Assembly: GCA_014204435.1 (NCBI GenBank)
Contig: JACHLF010000004.1
Coordinates: 124,001 to 188,000, forward strand
Direction: 5' to 3'
Length of the DNA: 64,000 nt
Source: Mycobacteroides chelonae
GTDB taxonomy: Bacteria; Actinomycetota; Actinomycetes; Mycobacteriales; Mycobacteriaceae
This document shows, one piece after another, positions 1 to 7,237 of this stretch. A model generated the notes under the pieces. The model worked only from the letters and a program-made list of their open reading frames with translations, was not told the origin of the DNA and did not search any database. Position numbers and translations under genes: made by a program. Each line of letters opens with the position of its first letter. Position 1 is the stretch's first letter.

Positions 1-1
1 G

Positions 2-97
2 TTCCTCAATCCGGGCACGGTGGTCAACACCCCCGGAGTGGCGTGGGGTGGCATCCTGCTGCAGCACCGCGTCGTCAACGTCGACATCACGTGCTGA
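2..97 (+). CDS. C-terminal end of a probable secreted protein (partial)
   Basis: The window opens inside an open frame that runs to TGA at 95-97 and gives 31 residues ending RVVNVDITC. The frame has strong GC at third positions, so it looks like real coding sequence. The last nine residues resemble the end of the small secreted protein at 9393-9716 (RVMHVNIEC), with the pattern R-V-x-x-V-[ND]-I-x-C. That suggests a related exported family but is too short to prove it. It converges on the DUF488 gene and overlaps its end by 11 bases. The start lies outside the window and the function is unknown. Confidence 0.55.
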   Translation, partial: FLNPGTVVNTPGVAWGGILLQHRVVNVDITC

Positions 98-434
98 GGA
101 AGTTCAGTAGCGCGATCGCGTGATTGTGCTCGGGGTCCTTGGCGGCATAGAGCAGAGTGACGGTGCCGTGCTCGCGTTCGAGTTCCTGCGCGGTGTCCAC
201 CGCCGGATTGGTGGCGAGCTCGGCGCGGTACTCGTCGGCATAGACGGCCCAGTCCTCGGCGGGTGCGTGATGCCAGCGGACGCGCAGGTCGGGACTGGGG
301 GCGATGTCCTTGAACCAGAGATCGACCTGTGCGGCGGCCTTGCTCACCCCGCGCGGCCACAGCCGGTCAACCAGCACGCGATAGCCGTCCGCTGGGTCTG
401 GAGTCTCGTAGATCCGCTTGGTGCGATAGGTCAC
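87..434 (-). CDS. DUF488 family protein
   Basis: This 115-residue protein has the features of the DUF488 (YeaO-like) family: an early RVLVDRLWPRG segment (about residues 19-29) followed by KDIAPSPDLR, and a C-terminal part with TLLYAAKDPEHNHA. The length is usual for the family. No biochemical role is established. The start ATG lies 29 bases before ychF on the other strand, so the two genes share a short divergent promoter region. Confidence 0.85.
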   Translation of the reverse strand: MTYRTKRIYETPDPADGYRVLVDRLWPRGVSKAAAQVDLWFKDIAPSPDLRVRWHHAPAEDWAVYADEYRAELATNPAVDTAQELEREHGTVTLLYAAKDPEHNHAIALLNFLST

Positions 435-463
435 CCGACCATTGTCCGTAGACTTTCTTACCC

Positions 464-1555
464 GTGAGCCTCAACCTCGGAATCGTTGGTCTGCCGAACG
501 TCGGAAAGTCGACGCTGTTCAATGCGTTGACCCGCAACAACGTGCTGGCGGCCAACTACCCGTTTGCGACCATCGAGCCGAACGAGGGTGTGGTGCCGCT
601 TCCGGACCCGCGCCTGGACAAGCTGGCGGAGGTGTTCGGCTCGGCGCGGACGCTGCCGGCGACGGTGACGTTCGTGGACATCGCCGGGATCGTCAAGGGC
701 GCCTCCGAAGGCGCCGGGCTGGGGAACAAGTTCCTGGCCAACATCCGCGAGTGCGATGCCATCTGTCAGGTGGTCCGGGTGTTCGCCGATGACGACGTGG
801 TGCACGTGGATGGGCGGGTCGATCCGGCGGCCGATATCGAGGTGATCGAGACCGAGCTGATTCTCGCCGACATGCAGACGCTGGAGAAGGCGGTGCCGCG
901 GCTGGAGAAGGAAGCCAAGAACAAGAAGGACCGTCAGCCGCTTCTCGATGCCGCCAAGGCCGCGCAGGAGGTGCTCGACGGGGGCAAGACACTGTTCTCG
1001 ACGGGCAAGGACTGGTCGTCGGTGCGTGAGCTGAATCTGATGACCACCAAGCCGTTTCTGTATGTGTTCAACGCCGACGAGTCGGTGCTGGGCGATGAGG
1101 CTCGCGTGGCCCAGTTGCGCCAGCTGGTGGCCCCGGCCGACGCGGTGTTCCTGGACGCGAAGATCGAGTCCGAGCTGCAAGAGTTGGACCAGGAGTCCGC
1201 CGCGGAGCTGCTGGAGTCGATCGGGCAGAGCGAGCGCGGCCTGGATGCGTTGGCGCATGCCGGTTTTCACACGCTGAAGCTTCAGACCTACCTGACCGCC
1301 GGGCCAAAAGAAGCGCGGGCGTGGACGATTCACCAGGGCGATACCGCGCCGAAGGCGGCGGGCGTCATCCACACCGACTTCGAGAAGGGCTTCATCAAGG
1401 CAGAGGTCGTGTCCTTCGATGACCTGGTCGAAGCCGGTTCGATGGCCGCGGCGAAGGCCGCCGGCAAGGTCCGGATGGAAGGCAAGGACTACGTCATGGT
1501 CGACGGCGACGTAGTCGAGTTCCGGTTTGGATCAACGTCTACGTCCAAGGGGTAG
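464..1555 (+). CDS. ychF: Redox-responsive ATPase YchF (Obg-like)
   Basis: A 363-residue P-loop NTPase of the Obg/OLA1 group. The Walker A/G1 motif GLPNVGKST sits at residues 9-17, followed by the YchF-type segment ATIEPNEGVVPLPDPRLD. The G4-like region reads NADES rather than NKxD, as expected for a family that prefers ATP. A TGS-type domain forms the C-terminal third (from about residue 275 to the end). Members bind ribosomes and influence stress and antioxidant responses in other bacteria. Start is GTG at 464. Equivalent to M. tuberculosis Rv1112. It stands alone, with no operon partner visible. Confidence 0.95.
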   Translation: MSLNLGIVGLPNVGKSTLFNALTRNNVLAANYPFATIEPNEGVVPLPDPRLDKLAEVFGSARTLPATVTFVDIAGIVKGASEGAGLGNKFLANIRECDAICQVVRVFADDDVVHVDGRVDPAADIEVIETELILADMQTLEKAVPRLEKEAKNKKDRQPLLDAAKAAQEVLDGGKTLFSTGKDWSSVRELNLMTTKPFLYVFNADESVLGDEARVAQLRQLVAPADAVFLDAKIESELQELDQESAAELLESIGQSERGLDALAHAGFHTLKLQTYLTAGPKEARAWTIHQGDTAPKAAGVIHTDFEKGFIKAEVVSFDDLVEAGSMAAAKAAGKVRMEGKDYVMVDGDVVEFRFGSTSTSKG

Positions 1556-1557
1556 TT

Positions 1558-1695
1558 GTGCCTGAGAGCGTCGATCCCGAGTGGGCCACCGACGTGCTGA
1601 CCTGGTGGGTTGAGCACGGCAACGTCGCACTGACGGACAAGGACGGCCGTCGTGACCGGACCTTCTGCGACGCTAGTCCAACGACCCCTTGGTAG
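1558..1695 (+). pseudogene. Possible truncated hypothetical gene downstream of ychF
   Basis: Two bases after the ychF stop a GTG opens a 45-residue frame ending at TAG 1693-1695. It begins VPESVDPEWATDVLTWWVEHG, has strong third-position GC for about 40 codons, and then ends abruptly in DASPTTPW. It reads like the N-terminus of a longer protein that lost its remainder, perhaps at a rearrangement near 1670-1700. It could instead be a genuine small gene. No family was recognised. Confidence 0.35.
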
Positions 1696-1758
1696 CGACC
1701 ACCGAGCGATACATCCCCGTCGACGACGAGATTCGAGTGGCTGCGATAGCTGCGCGAA

Positions 1759-2334
1759 TTAGATTTGAAGCCAATCGTATAGCCGCCTGCGAACGCGCTC
1801 GATCGTCCGGTCGGCTTGGTTGGCCCTCTCCTCGTCGCTGAGGGTTGGGCGCGGGAATTCGAGATTGCGGCATTTCACAAGCAACGACACGATGGCAGGC
1901 ATCGCTGCATTGAGGACGGACGCAGATGGAGTGAACGTGGCTTCGACGGCAAGCGAGATGATGGCGTCGTCTACAGGCCGCTCACTGTTCTTGAATGCTC
2001 GCACGCCCCAGTAGACCGACTTGATGCCTTCGTAGGCGTCGGTGACAACGGCGGGCACCGTATCGAACGGCGTGAGAGGGACTAGCAGCGTTCTCGGCAG
2101 ATCATCTTTGTCGAGGTTGAGGTCGAGAGCGTCGGCGAGGACGAGGTACTCGGCTGTCGTAACGTTTTCGGCCACGCGCTTGAGGAGGCCGGGACGGTAG
2201 TCGAGCATTCGGTCGATGAACTGGGTCGGAATGGAGTCCTGGTTGACGGTGATCGCGGCGGCGAGCGCGAGCAAGTCGTCGGTCGCCCGCTTGTATTCAG
2301 CGTGCTGATCTTCCTTCGCATCTCGGGTGTTCAT
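1759..2334 (-). CDS. Hypothetical protein
   Basis: A 191-residue, mostly helical, soluble protein with no signal peptide or membrane segment. I chose the ATG at 2334 (MNTRDAKEDQHAEY); the frame continues to 2400 but the extra 22 residues have an atypical basic composition. The middle contains DDLPRTLLVPLTPFDTVPAV, and the end is rich in Arg (RTIERVRRRLYDWLQI). I do not recognise a family. It lies just outside the left repeat of the accessory island and may be part of the same variable region. Confidence 0.6.
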   Translation of the reverse strand: MNTRDAKEDQHAEYKRATDDLLALAAAITVNQDSIPTQFIDRMLDYRPGLLKRVAENVTTAEYLVLADALDLNLDKDDLPRTLLVPLTPFDTVPAVVTDAYEGIKSVYWGVRAFKNSERPVDDAIISLAVEATFTPSASVLNAAMPAIVSLLVKCRNLEFPRPTLSDEERANQADRTIERVRRRLYDWLQI

Positions 2335-2559
2335 CCACCCAGTATCGACCGCGCGCACGCTTTTGCCCGGCGGGCTTGCCGAAATTCGCCCGCACCCCAA
2401 AAACCTGGCTACTGCGGCGGCAATCAGGTCGGGACGCCTCCAGCAATATCGGGGTGACCGCTATGCAGCGGGTATTGGTGGCGGGCACGTAGCGAAGTAA
2501 CGTGGTCAAATTTCGGTTCAACATGTGAACCACCAGCTCATGGGTTATTTATCCCTGCT

Positions 2560-2583
2560 CCGTCCGCAGAGCGTCCGCAGTAG
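2560..2583 (+). repeat. Left copy of 24-bp island-flanking direct repeat
   Basis: The core is CCGCAGAGCGTCCGCAGTAG. It matches 6991-7014 at 22 of 24 positions in the same orientation, and the two copies bracket the protease/T7SS gene group. The sequence also contains an internal GTCCGCAG repeat. It could be an attachment-type or insertion scar, but no integrase lies nearby. Confidence 0.5.
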
Positions 2584-2690
2584 GGTTCATCGACTGCTCA
2601 AAAGCTCGCCAGCGGCCTTTCGTGTGCGGTCGTTCGCATCGGGCCACAGGTGCGCGTATGTCGACAAGGTGACGGTCGCTGATAAGTGCG

Positions 2691-2709
2691 TGCGAGTTTT
2701 TCGCCGATC
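2691..2709 (+). promoter_or_regulatory. Repeated upstream motif, copy 1
   Basis: This copy reads TGCGAGTTTTTCGCCGATC and lies about 190 bases before the protease start. A second copy with 18 of 19 identical bases lies at 4669-4687, about 85 bases before the EspC-like gene. Copy 2 contains the palindrome GCGAG-TTT-CTCGC. Shared occurrence upstream of two transcription units of one island suggests co-regulation, but the binding factor is unknown. Confidence 0.4.
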
Positions 2710-2900
2710 GCCGCTGAGCTGAATCTTTGCGCTTAGCGATGCCGCGCGTGGGGCTATAGCACACGTCAATGACAAGTAGAGTCCCGTTACGTGCGATGCA
2801 TGGCAAATCGCATTCGCCTAGACATCCCTGATGACAGTGTGCGACCCTTCCGTCAGCTATGCGTCATGAGGACGTGTTCAGCGTCTTGGAGGGATGCTCA

Positions 2901-4121
2901 ATGGGCGTGGACAGGCGGGAGGCCCGCTTTCCTTCGGGTTTGCGTAGAGGGCTAGCAGCTGCGGCCATGCTGGCGTTGGTGGTCGGCGGGATGAAGGTCG
3001 CCACCGACTACAGCACTCCCGGCAGCGGCTTCTCCACAATCGCGACTGTTGGTGCAGACCCAACCGGAGGCCCCACGGGCGGCCCCGGCGGCGATGGCGG
3101 CATGAACGGCAGCCAATTCTCCCCGCCATCGATGCCTAACTCGGTGCCGGACTATCAGGGCGGCAACAACCAGCCGCCGCTGAATCAGGACAACGGCATC
3201 TCCATCTACCAGAGTGGCGCCCAGGGAGCACCGCAGCAAGGCGGGCAGCAGGCCGGACAACAACCTCAGCAGGACTGGCAGTCACCTCAACATGGAACGC
3301 AGCCGCCTAATTACTCGACTGCGCCCGGATACACGCAAGGCCCCGGGAAGCCCAACCCGGATTACCAAGCGCCGCAACAAGGTAGCCAGGGTCAGCCTCA
3401 GCAGGGCAGCCAGCAGCAGCCACAAACCCAGGCGCCCACTCAGCAGCCGAGCCAAGCACCTACCCAGACCCAGGCCCCGACGCCAACGCAACAGCCGGGT
3501 CAGGAAAGGGGTGAGAACAATTCGGATGAGGACATCTACACCGATGACTTTGACGACACCAGCGAGGTTCCGGACGAGAAGTACCGCATGGACAACGGCA
3601 CCGACAAGAACATCTGCCAGCAGTCGCAGGCTGAGCTAAGTGCCGGGCAGCCAATATCGAATATCGACTGGTTCACGATGATCGGCAATACGTTGAACGG
3701 CCAGCAGATGCGTGTAGAAAATGCGACCCAATGGCCCGATATGGTGAAGAAAGGTGTCGATGAGTGGAAAGGGCTCGGTGTTGATATCTCGTATTTCACA
3801 CCCGCTTTTTACCGCAAAGGTCCTTTCAATGCTGACGTAAAAGTCGTGGAAGTTCTTGATCCCGATTTCGGGCCATATGGTCGCACAGACTGGCAGAAAG
3901 GCATTATCTACATCAATACCTGGCTTTTCGAGAAGGAGAAAGCCTCTGCCGAGCGGATACAGGAGACGATCACGCACGAGATCGGGCATGCACTGGGGCT
4001 AATCCACGGGTGTGCGGGGACCATCATGCAGCGTGCACACGAGTTGTCCGACCACACGATACGTCCCATGAGTCCGACAGACCTTGACAAGGCTATTGTC
4101 AAGCAGATACACCAGAACTGA
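2901..4121 (+). CDS. Secreted or membrane-anchored metzincin-like zinc protease
   Basis: A 406-residue exported protein. The start ATG 2901 is set by GGAGGG at 2888-2893, seven bases upstream. An N-terminal hydrophobic segment (about residues 16-32) is followed by a Gly/Pro/Gln-rich linker of about 150 residues, then an acidic stretch and a globular C-terminal domain. Near the end is HEIGHALGLIHG, matching the HExxHxxGxxH zinc motif (His at about 359, 363 and 369), with TIMQ a few residues later as a plausible Met-turn. These are hallmarks of metzincins such as matrixins. It is the first gene of the island and precedes a lipoprotein. The substrate is unknown; processing of cell-wall or secreted proteins is an inference. 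Confidence 0.75.
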   Translation: MGVDRREARFPSGLRRGLAAAAMLALVVGGMKVATDYSTPGSGFSTIATVGADPTGGPTGGPGGDGGMNGSQFSPPSMPNSVPDYQGGNNQPPLNQDNGISIYQSGAQGAPQQGGQQAGQQPQQDWQSPQHGTQPPNYSTAPGYTQGPGKPNPDYQAPQQGSQGQPQQGSQQQPQTQAPTQQPSQAPTQTQAPTPTQQPGQERGENNSDEDIYTDDFDDTSEVPDEKYRMDNGTDKNICQQSQAELSAGQPISNIDWFTMIGNTLNGQQMRVENATQWPDMVKKGVDEWKGLGVDISYFTPAFYRKGPFNADVKVVEVLDPDFGPYGRTDWQKGIIYINTWLFEKEKASAERIQETITHEIGHALGLIHGCAGTIMQRAHELSDHTIRPMSPTDLDKAIVKQIHQN

Positions 4122-4141
4122 AGGGTGGCCAGGAGATTACG

Positions 4142-4663
4142 ATGAAAACACGGATATTCCTAGCGGCTGGCTCCCTGGTCCTGGGGCTGGCCGGATGCTC
4201 AAGCGCTGGTAAGTCTGAGACGTGCCAACTTGTTCAAGACCCAGCATTCGATACCACGGATGTTGGCCTTCTGGCCGAGAGATCTCAGGCCGTTGTTGTC
4301 GCCTCTGTCGGCGACTCGACTGGCACGATTGAGAGCCCGAGCGATCCTAGGACGCTATTTCCGGCCACCGTCGTAAAAACGCTCAAAGGCGAACCGCCGA
4401 TTTCATTTACCATCGCACAAGAAGGCACCGAGAAATGCGAAGTACTCGGTACCGGAAGCAAACCAATCAAGGCGGGCAACTACATCCTGTTTGTAGGCAA
4501 CAAGAGCGTCAGAAGCGACTGGTATCATCTGTGGAACAGCATTCATCTATCTTCTGCCGATCTTGAATCAGTGAAATCTGGCACCTTCGCGCCGGATCAA
4601 GCCAAACTACAGAAGGCAATGTCCACCATTTCGGACAGAGCGAAAATCCAACCCCCCAAGTGA
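4142..4663 (+). CDS. Putative lipoprotein
   Basis: A 173-residue protein with a lipoprotein signal: MKTR, a hydrophobic stretch, and lipobox LAGC with the cysteine at residue 19. An AGGAG site lies just upstream of the ATG. The mature part has a beta-rich pattern (VVVASVGD, TVVKTLKG, GNYILFVG) as in small secreted proteins of unknown function. It starts 20 bases after the protease stop, so the two are probably co-transcribed. Third-position GC is lower than in neighbouring core genes, consistent with acquired DNA. Function unknown; an accessory role for the protease or the following T7SS pair is only a guess. Confidence 0.7.
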   Translation: MKTRIFLAAGSLVLGLAGCSSAGKSETCQLVQDPAFDTTDVGLLAERSQAVVVASVGDSTGTIESPSDPRTLFPATVVKTLKGEPPISFTIAQEGTEKCEVLGTGSKPIKAGNYILFVGNKSVRSDWYHLWNSIHLSSADLESVKSGTFAPDQAKLQKAMSTISDRAKIQPPK

Positions 4664-4668
4664 GGGCA

Positions 4669-4687
4669 TGCGAGTTTCTCGCCGATC
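4669..4687 (+). promoter_or_regulatory. Repeated upstream motif, copy 2
   Basis: Reads TGCGAGTTTCTCGCCGATC, differing from 2691-2709 at one base. The inner part GCGAG-TTT-CTCGC is a perfect 5-bp inverted repeat, as in a small operator or stem. It starts six bases after the upstream lipoprotein stop and precedes the EspC-like gene. Confidence 0.4.
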
Positions 4688-4771
4688 TGCAAAAAACTCT
4701 GACTGGCTGCCCTGGATACAAGGGCGGTACTGTGCACATAGTTGCTGACCATGACGCGCAGGGGGCTTCAG

Positions 4772-5047
4772 ATGGCCGATTACCTCGGTGTAGACACCGA
4801 TGGCCTTAGATCCGCTGCTGCACGTAGTGCCGGGGTGGCTGATCAGCTCGCCGATGGCGGTACCGGAGGCAACTTAGGCAGCCAACCAAGCCACGCGGGG
4901 GTAGCCGCTCTCGACGGCGCCGCTACGTCGATCAGGGGCGCGCAATCCAGCCGGGTAGAAGGTCAGTCGGGCGATATGGCGACCGGCAGCAAGTCCTATG
5001 ACGGCACTGTGGCCCGTAGCGCCGCTGACATTGCGAGGTCGATGTGA
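4772..5047 (+). CDS. EspC-like T7SS-associated small protein
   Basis: A 91-residue protein starting MADYLGVDTDGLRSAAARS. The pattern of an early L-x-VD followed by L-x3-A repeats is typical of the EspC/DUF2580 group of ESX-associated proteins. ATG 4772 is preferred over TTG 4742 because AGGGGG lies seven bases before it. No signal peptide is present, as expected for T7SS substrates. The stop overlaps the GTG of the next gene by four bases (GTGA), implying coupled translation and possibly a heterodimer. It is the small partner in T7SS cassette A. Confidence 0.7.
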   Translation: MADYLGVDTDGLRSAAARSAGVADQLADGGTGGNLGSQPSHAGVAALDGAATSIRGAQSSRVEGQSGDMATGSKSYDGTVARSAADIARSM

Positions 5048-6468
5048 GCCCCGCTGTCGCAGCAACGGCGACACCTAGCCGGTCACAGATCCAAAGCTGG
5101 GATGCCGCGCACCTAGATCAGGCGGCGTCGCGGTGGCGGAAGATGGCCGACGAGTCCGAGACCTTGTTCCAGCAGCACCAAACGAACATCGCTGCACCCG
5201 GCGGCAGCCACTGGAACGGTCAAGCTAAGGACGCTGCGTGGGACCGGGTAAGCGCCGATCTGTCGGTGGTGCGCAAGCAAAGCGACGTGCTGCGCCAAGG
5301 CGCCGATACCGCCACCCGAGGCGCTGAAGACGTGCGGGGGGCCCAACGGAAAGCCTTGGAGTCCATCGCCGATGCCGAGGGAAACGGCTTCAAGGTCGCC
5401 GAGGATCTCTCCGTCACCGACACCAACTCATCGTCCGATGAGGATGCCCAAGCCAAGCGCGCGAAGGCCGCTAAGGAGCACGCCGAGTTCATCCGCTGGC
5501 GTGCAGGCGCTCTCGTCGCCGCCGACACCAACGTCGGGAAAGATCTAGCCGCCAAGGCCATTGAACTGCAAGGCATCACGTTCGACGGTGAAAGCCGTGA
5601 TGGCACAGTCCATATGCTCGATGACGGCGACCGTAAGTCGCCCAAGGATGATGCCAAGGACCGGCTGGAGGAGGAGAAGAAGGACCATTCCAAGCCGCGC
5701 ACCGATCCTCCCGAATCCGGCACGGTGCCCAAGGACGCCAAGATTGAGGGTGGCACACCAGGACCGGAACCTTATCCAGGCGGCCTCGGGGACCCGGTGG
5801 CGGGCACCTCGCTAGACGAGCAACCCAAGCCGCCGGCCTGGGAACCTAAGGACGCTGGCACCATCGGTCAGTTCAAAACCCTGGAGCCCAACCTTCCCGA
5901 GGACCAGTTCGACAAGTGGGAAGTCGATGCGGGCCGGGAATGGATGCGCGACGAATTGCCGTATGCCGCAAGGAATATGGACCATTACTTCGATGTCAGT
6001 GGCACGCCGTTCGCGCAGGACGTGAAACAGATGCTCAAGGACATACCCGATTTTCAGAGCGCTGTGGATCAGAGAGCACAGCAGCTAGGCGCGGACGCCA
6101 TTGGACGGGCGCAAGCATCGGGGGCGCACGGGCCAATGACGTTCCCGATCAACACCGATTGGGCAGGCTCACAAGCCCGGATGAATGGCACTGGCGCAGA
6201 GCATGACTGGTTCCTCGCATCGGGACGCTTCGACTACAACCTGTCCGGTCAGGTGACGGTGTTTCCGCCCTCCGATGGCCATGATTGGCGCTATGAGATG
6301 AGCACCGACGTGAACACACGAGATCGGTACAACTGGGACATCAGCAAGTCCACACCGATCGCCGGTACGAACATCACCGATGCGCAGATGGCGCGGTTCC
6401 AACTCATCGGATGGGCCAAGGAATTCACCATGGGTGGCAGCACAGGGATATGGCGGACAGGTGGCTAA
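5044..6468 (+). CDS. Large WxG-type T7SS substrate with unknown C-terminal domain
   Basis: A 474-residue protein without signal peptide. The N-terminal ~130 residues are helical, with a WNG turn at 57-59 (WXG100-like hairpin) and a following segment GNGFKVAEDLSV that recurs as DNGYTVAEDLTA in the protein at 35867-36895. A charged, Pro-rich linker (about 190-285) leads to a distinct C-terminal domain of about 180 residues. That domain contains WFLASGRFDYNLSGQVTV and RDRYNWD. Such two-part layout is usual for secreted effectors, where the C-terminal part carries the activity. I could not assign the domain to a known toxin. The lipoprotein gene starting one base after the stop could be its partner. 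Confidence 0.7.
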   Translation: MSPAVAATATPSRSQIQSWDAAHLDQAASRWRKMADESETLFQQHQTNIAAPGGSHWNGQAKDAAWDRVSADLSVVRKQSDVLRQGADTATRGAEDVRGAQRKALESIADAEGNGFKVAEDLSVTDTNSSSDEDAQAKRAKAAKEHAEFIRWRAGALVAADTNVGKDLAAKAIELQGITFDGESRDGTVHMLDDGDRKSPKDDAKDRLEEEKKDHSKPRTDPPESGTVPKDAKIEGGTPGPEPYPGGLGDPVAGTSLDEQPKPPAWEPKDAGTIGQFKTLEPNLPEDQFDKWEVDAGREWMRDELPYAARNMDHYFDVSGTPFAQDVKQMLKDIPDFQSAVDQRAQQLGADAIGRAQASGAHGPMTFPINTDWAGSQARMNGTGAEHDWFLASGRFDYNLSGQVTVFPPSDGHDWRYEMSTDVNTRDRYNWDISKSTPIAGTNITDAQMARFQLIGWAKEFTMGGSTGIWRTGG

Positions 6469-6469
6469 A

Positions 6470-6976
6470 ATGACCCTCATAGGCCTACTCGTGGCGTGCG
6501 GCGCACTCCTGACCGGATGTCCGGGCAGCGTCCTCCCCGGCCCGGCAGAGACGACCACGACCACAACAACAACCGTCACGCCGAACCTCCCGCCGGTAGA
6601 GGATGCCCAGCAGGTCATCGACTACTACAAGGGCTACCTGGATATTCAGTTGCCCGAGGATGCTCAGCAGCTCCGCGTCTCAAAGCCACCCTTAGAGGAC
6701 TTCCGGGCGAAGGCGCTCATTAGCTTCACCGCACCGCGCGAACAGGTGATCAGTCAGGCTTGCCACGGACTTAAGAACGTCTACCCGGAAACCAAGCCGC
6801 CCCTTATCGGCGCATCCGACGAAGGGCGCATCCTCGAAGACGCGGGCGTAACCATCAACCGTGACGACTACGGATACTGCTCCGGAGAGAAGGCTGGGCG
6901 AGAAGCGTTCGTCCTGATACCCAAGGCCGTTGGCGGCACAACCTACGTCGTGCTGTACCACGTGCCTTACCGCTGA
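6470..6976 (+). CDS. Putative lipoprotein next to T7SS substrate
   Basis: A 168-residue protein with hydrophobic N-terminus and lipobox LTGC (cysteine about residue 18), followed by a Thr-rich spacer (TTTTTTTTV) and a globular domain with two further cysteines. The ATG lies one base after the stop of the large WxG protein, so the two are translated together; GTG 6461 is an alternative start. Position directly after a candidate effector makes an immunity or receptor role possible, but nothing in the sequence proves it. Confidence 0.65.
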   Translation: MTLIGLLVACGALLTGCPGSVLPGPAETTTTTTTTVTPNLPPVEDAQQVIDYYKGYLDIQLPEDAQQLRVSKPPLEDFRAKALISFTAPREQVISQACHGLKNVYPETKPPLIGASDEGRILEDAGVTINRDDYGYCSGEKAGREAFVLIPKAVGGTTYVVLYHVPYR

Positions 6977-6990
6977 CAGTCTGGTCGGCC

Positions 6991-7014
6991 CCGCCCGCAG
7001 AGCGTCGGCAGTAG
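6991..7014 (+). repeat. Right copy of 24-bp island-flanking direct repeat
   Basis: The core CCGCAGAGCGTCGGCAGTAG matches the left copy at 2560-2583 in 22 of 24 positions. The rest of the gene-free stretch to 7237 shows no convincing coding sequence; around 7110-7135 it contains a segment (CCGGTTCAACGTGTA) that resembles one near 2512-2526. Confidence 0.5.
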
Positions 7015-7237
7015 TTTCAGCATCAGTCGTTAGTCATCGGCGCTGCCAACGCCTCTGAACTGGAAAGATAAACGCTGCCAATAACTATCAACTTAGCCCT
7101 ATGTCTAGGTGGTAGTTCCGGTTCAACGTGTAGGGCGACGGTATTCAAGGCAAATCGGTGGCCCAAATTCGGGGTATGACCCGCCGTTGTCGCATAGTGC
7201 CGGGCACGCGCATGTGCTGTGAGAAATCAGTCGCGCG

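Larger units (their letters stand above)
2335..2900. other. 566-base non-coding stretch at the left edge of the accessory island
   Basis: No open frame here has convincing coding character. The stretch holds the left copy of the 24-bp repeat (2560-2583), a segment at about 2501-2525 resembling one near 7110, and the 19-bp motif at 2691-2709 repeated before the EspC-like gene. The promoter of the protease gene must lie in its right part, upstream of the GGAGGG ribosome binding site at 2888-2893. Confidence 0.5.

Noticed and set aside
2501..7190. Further similar segments on both sides of the island (GGTTCAAC and CGGGGT blocks)
   Set aside because: The matches are short, with gaps, and the order on the right is the reverse of the left without inversion, so chance cannot be excluded; only the 24-bp repeat is claimed.
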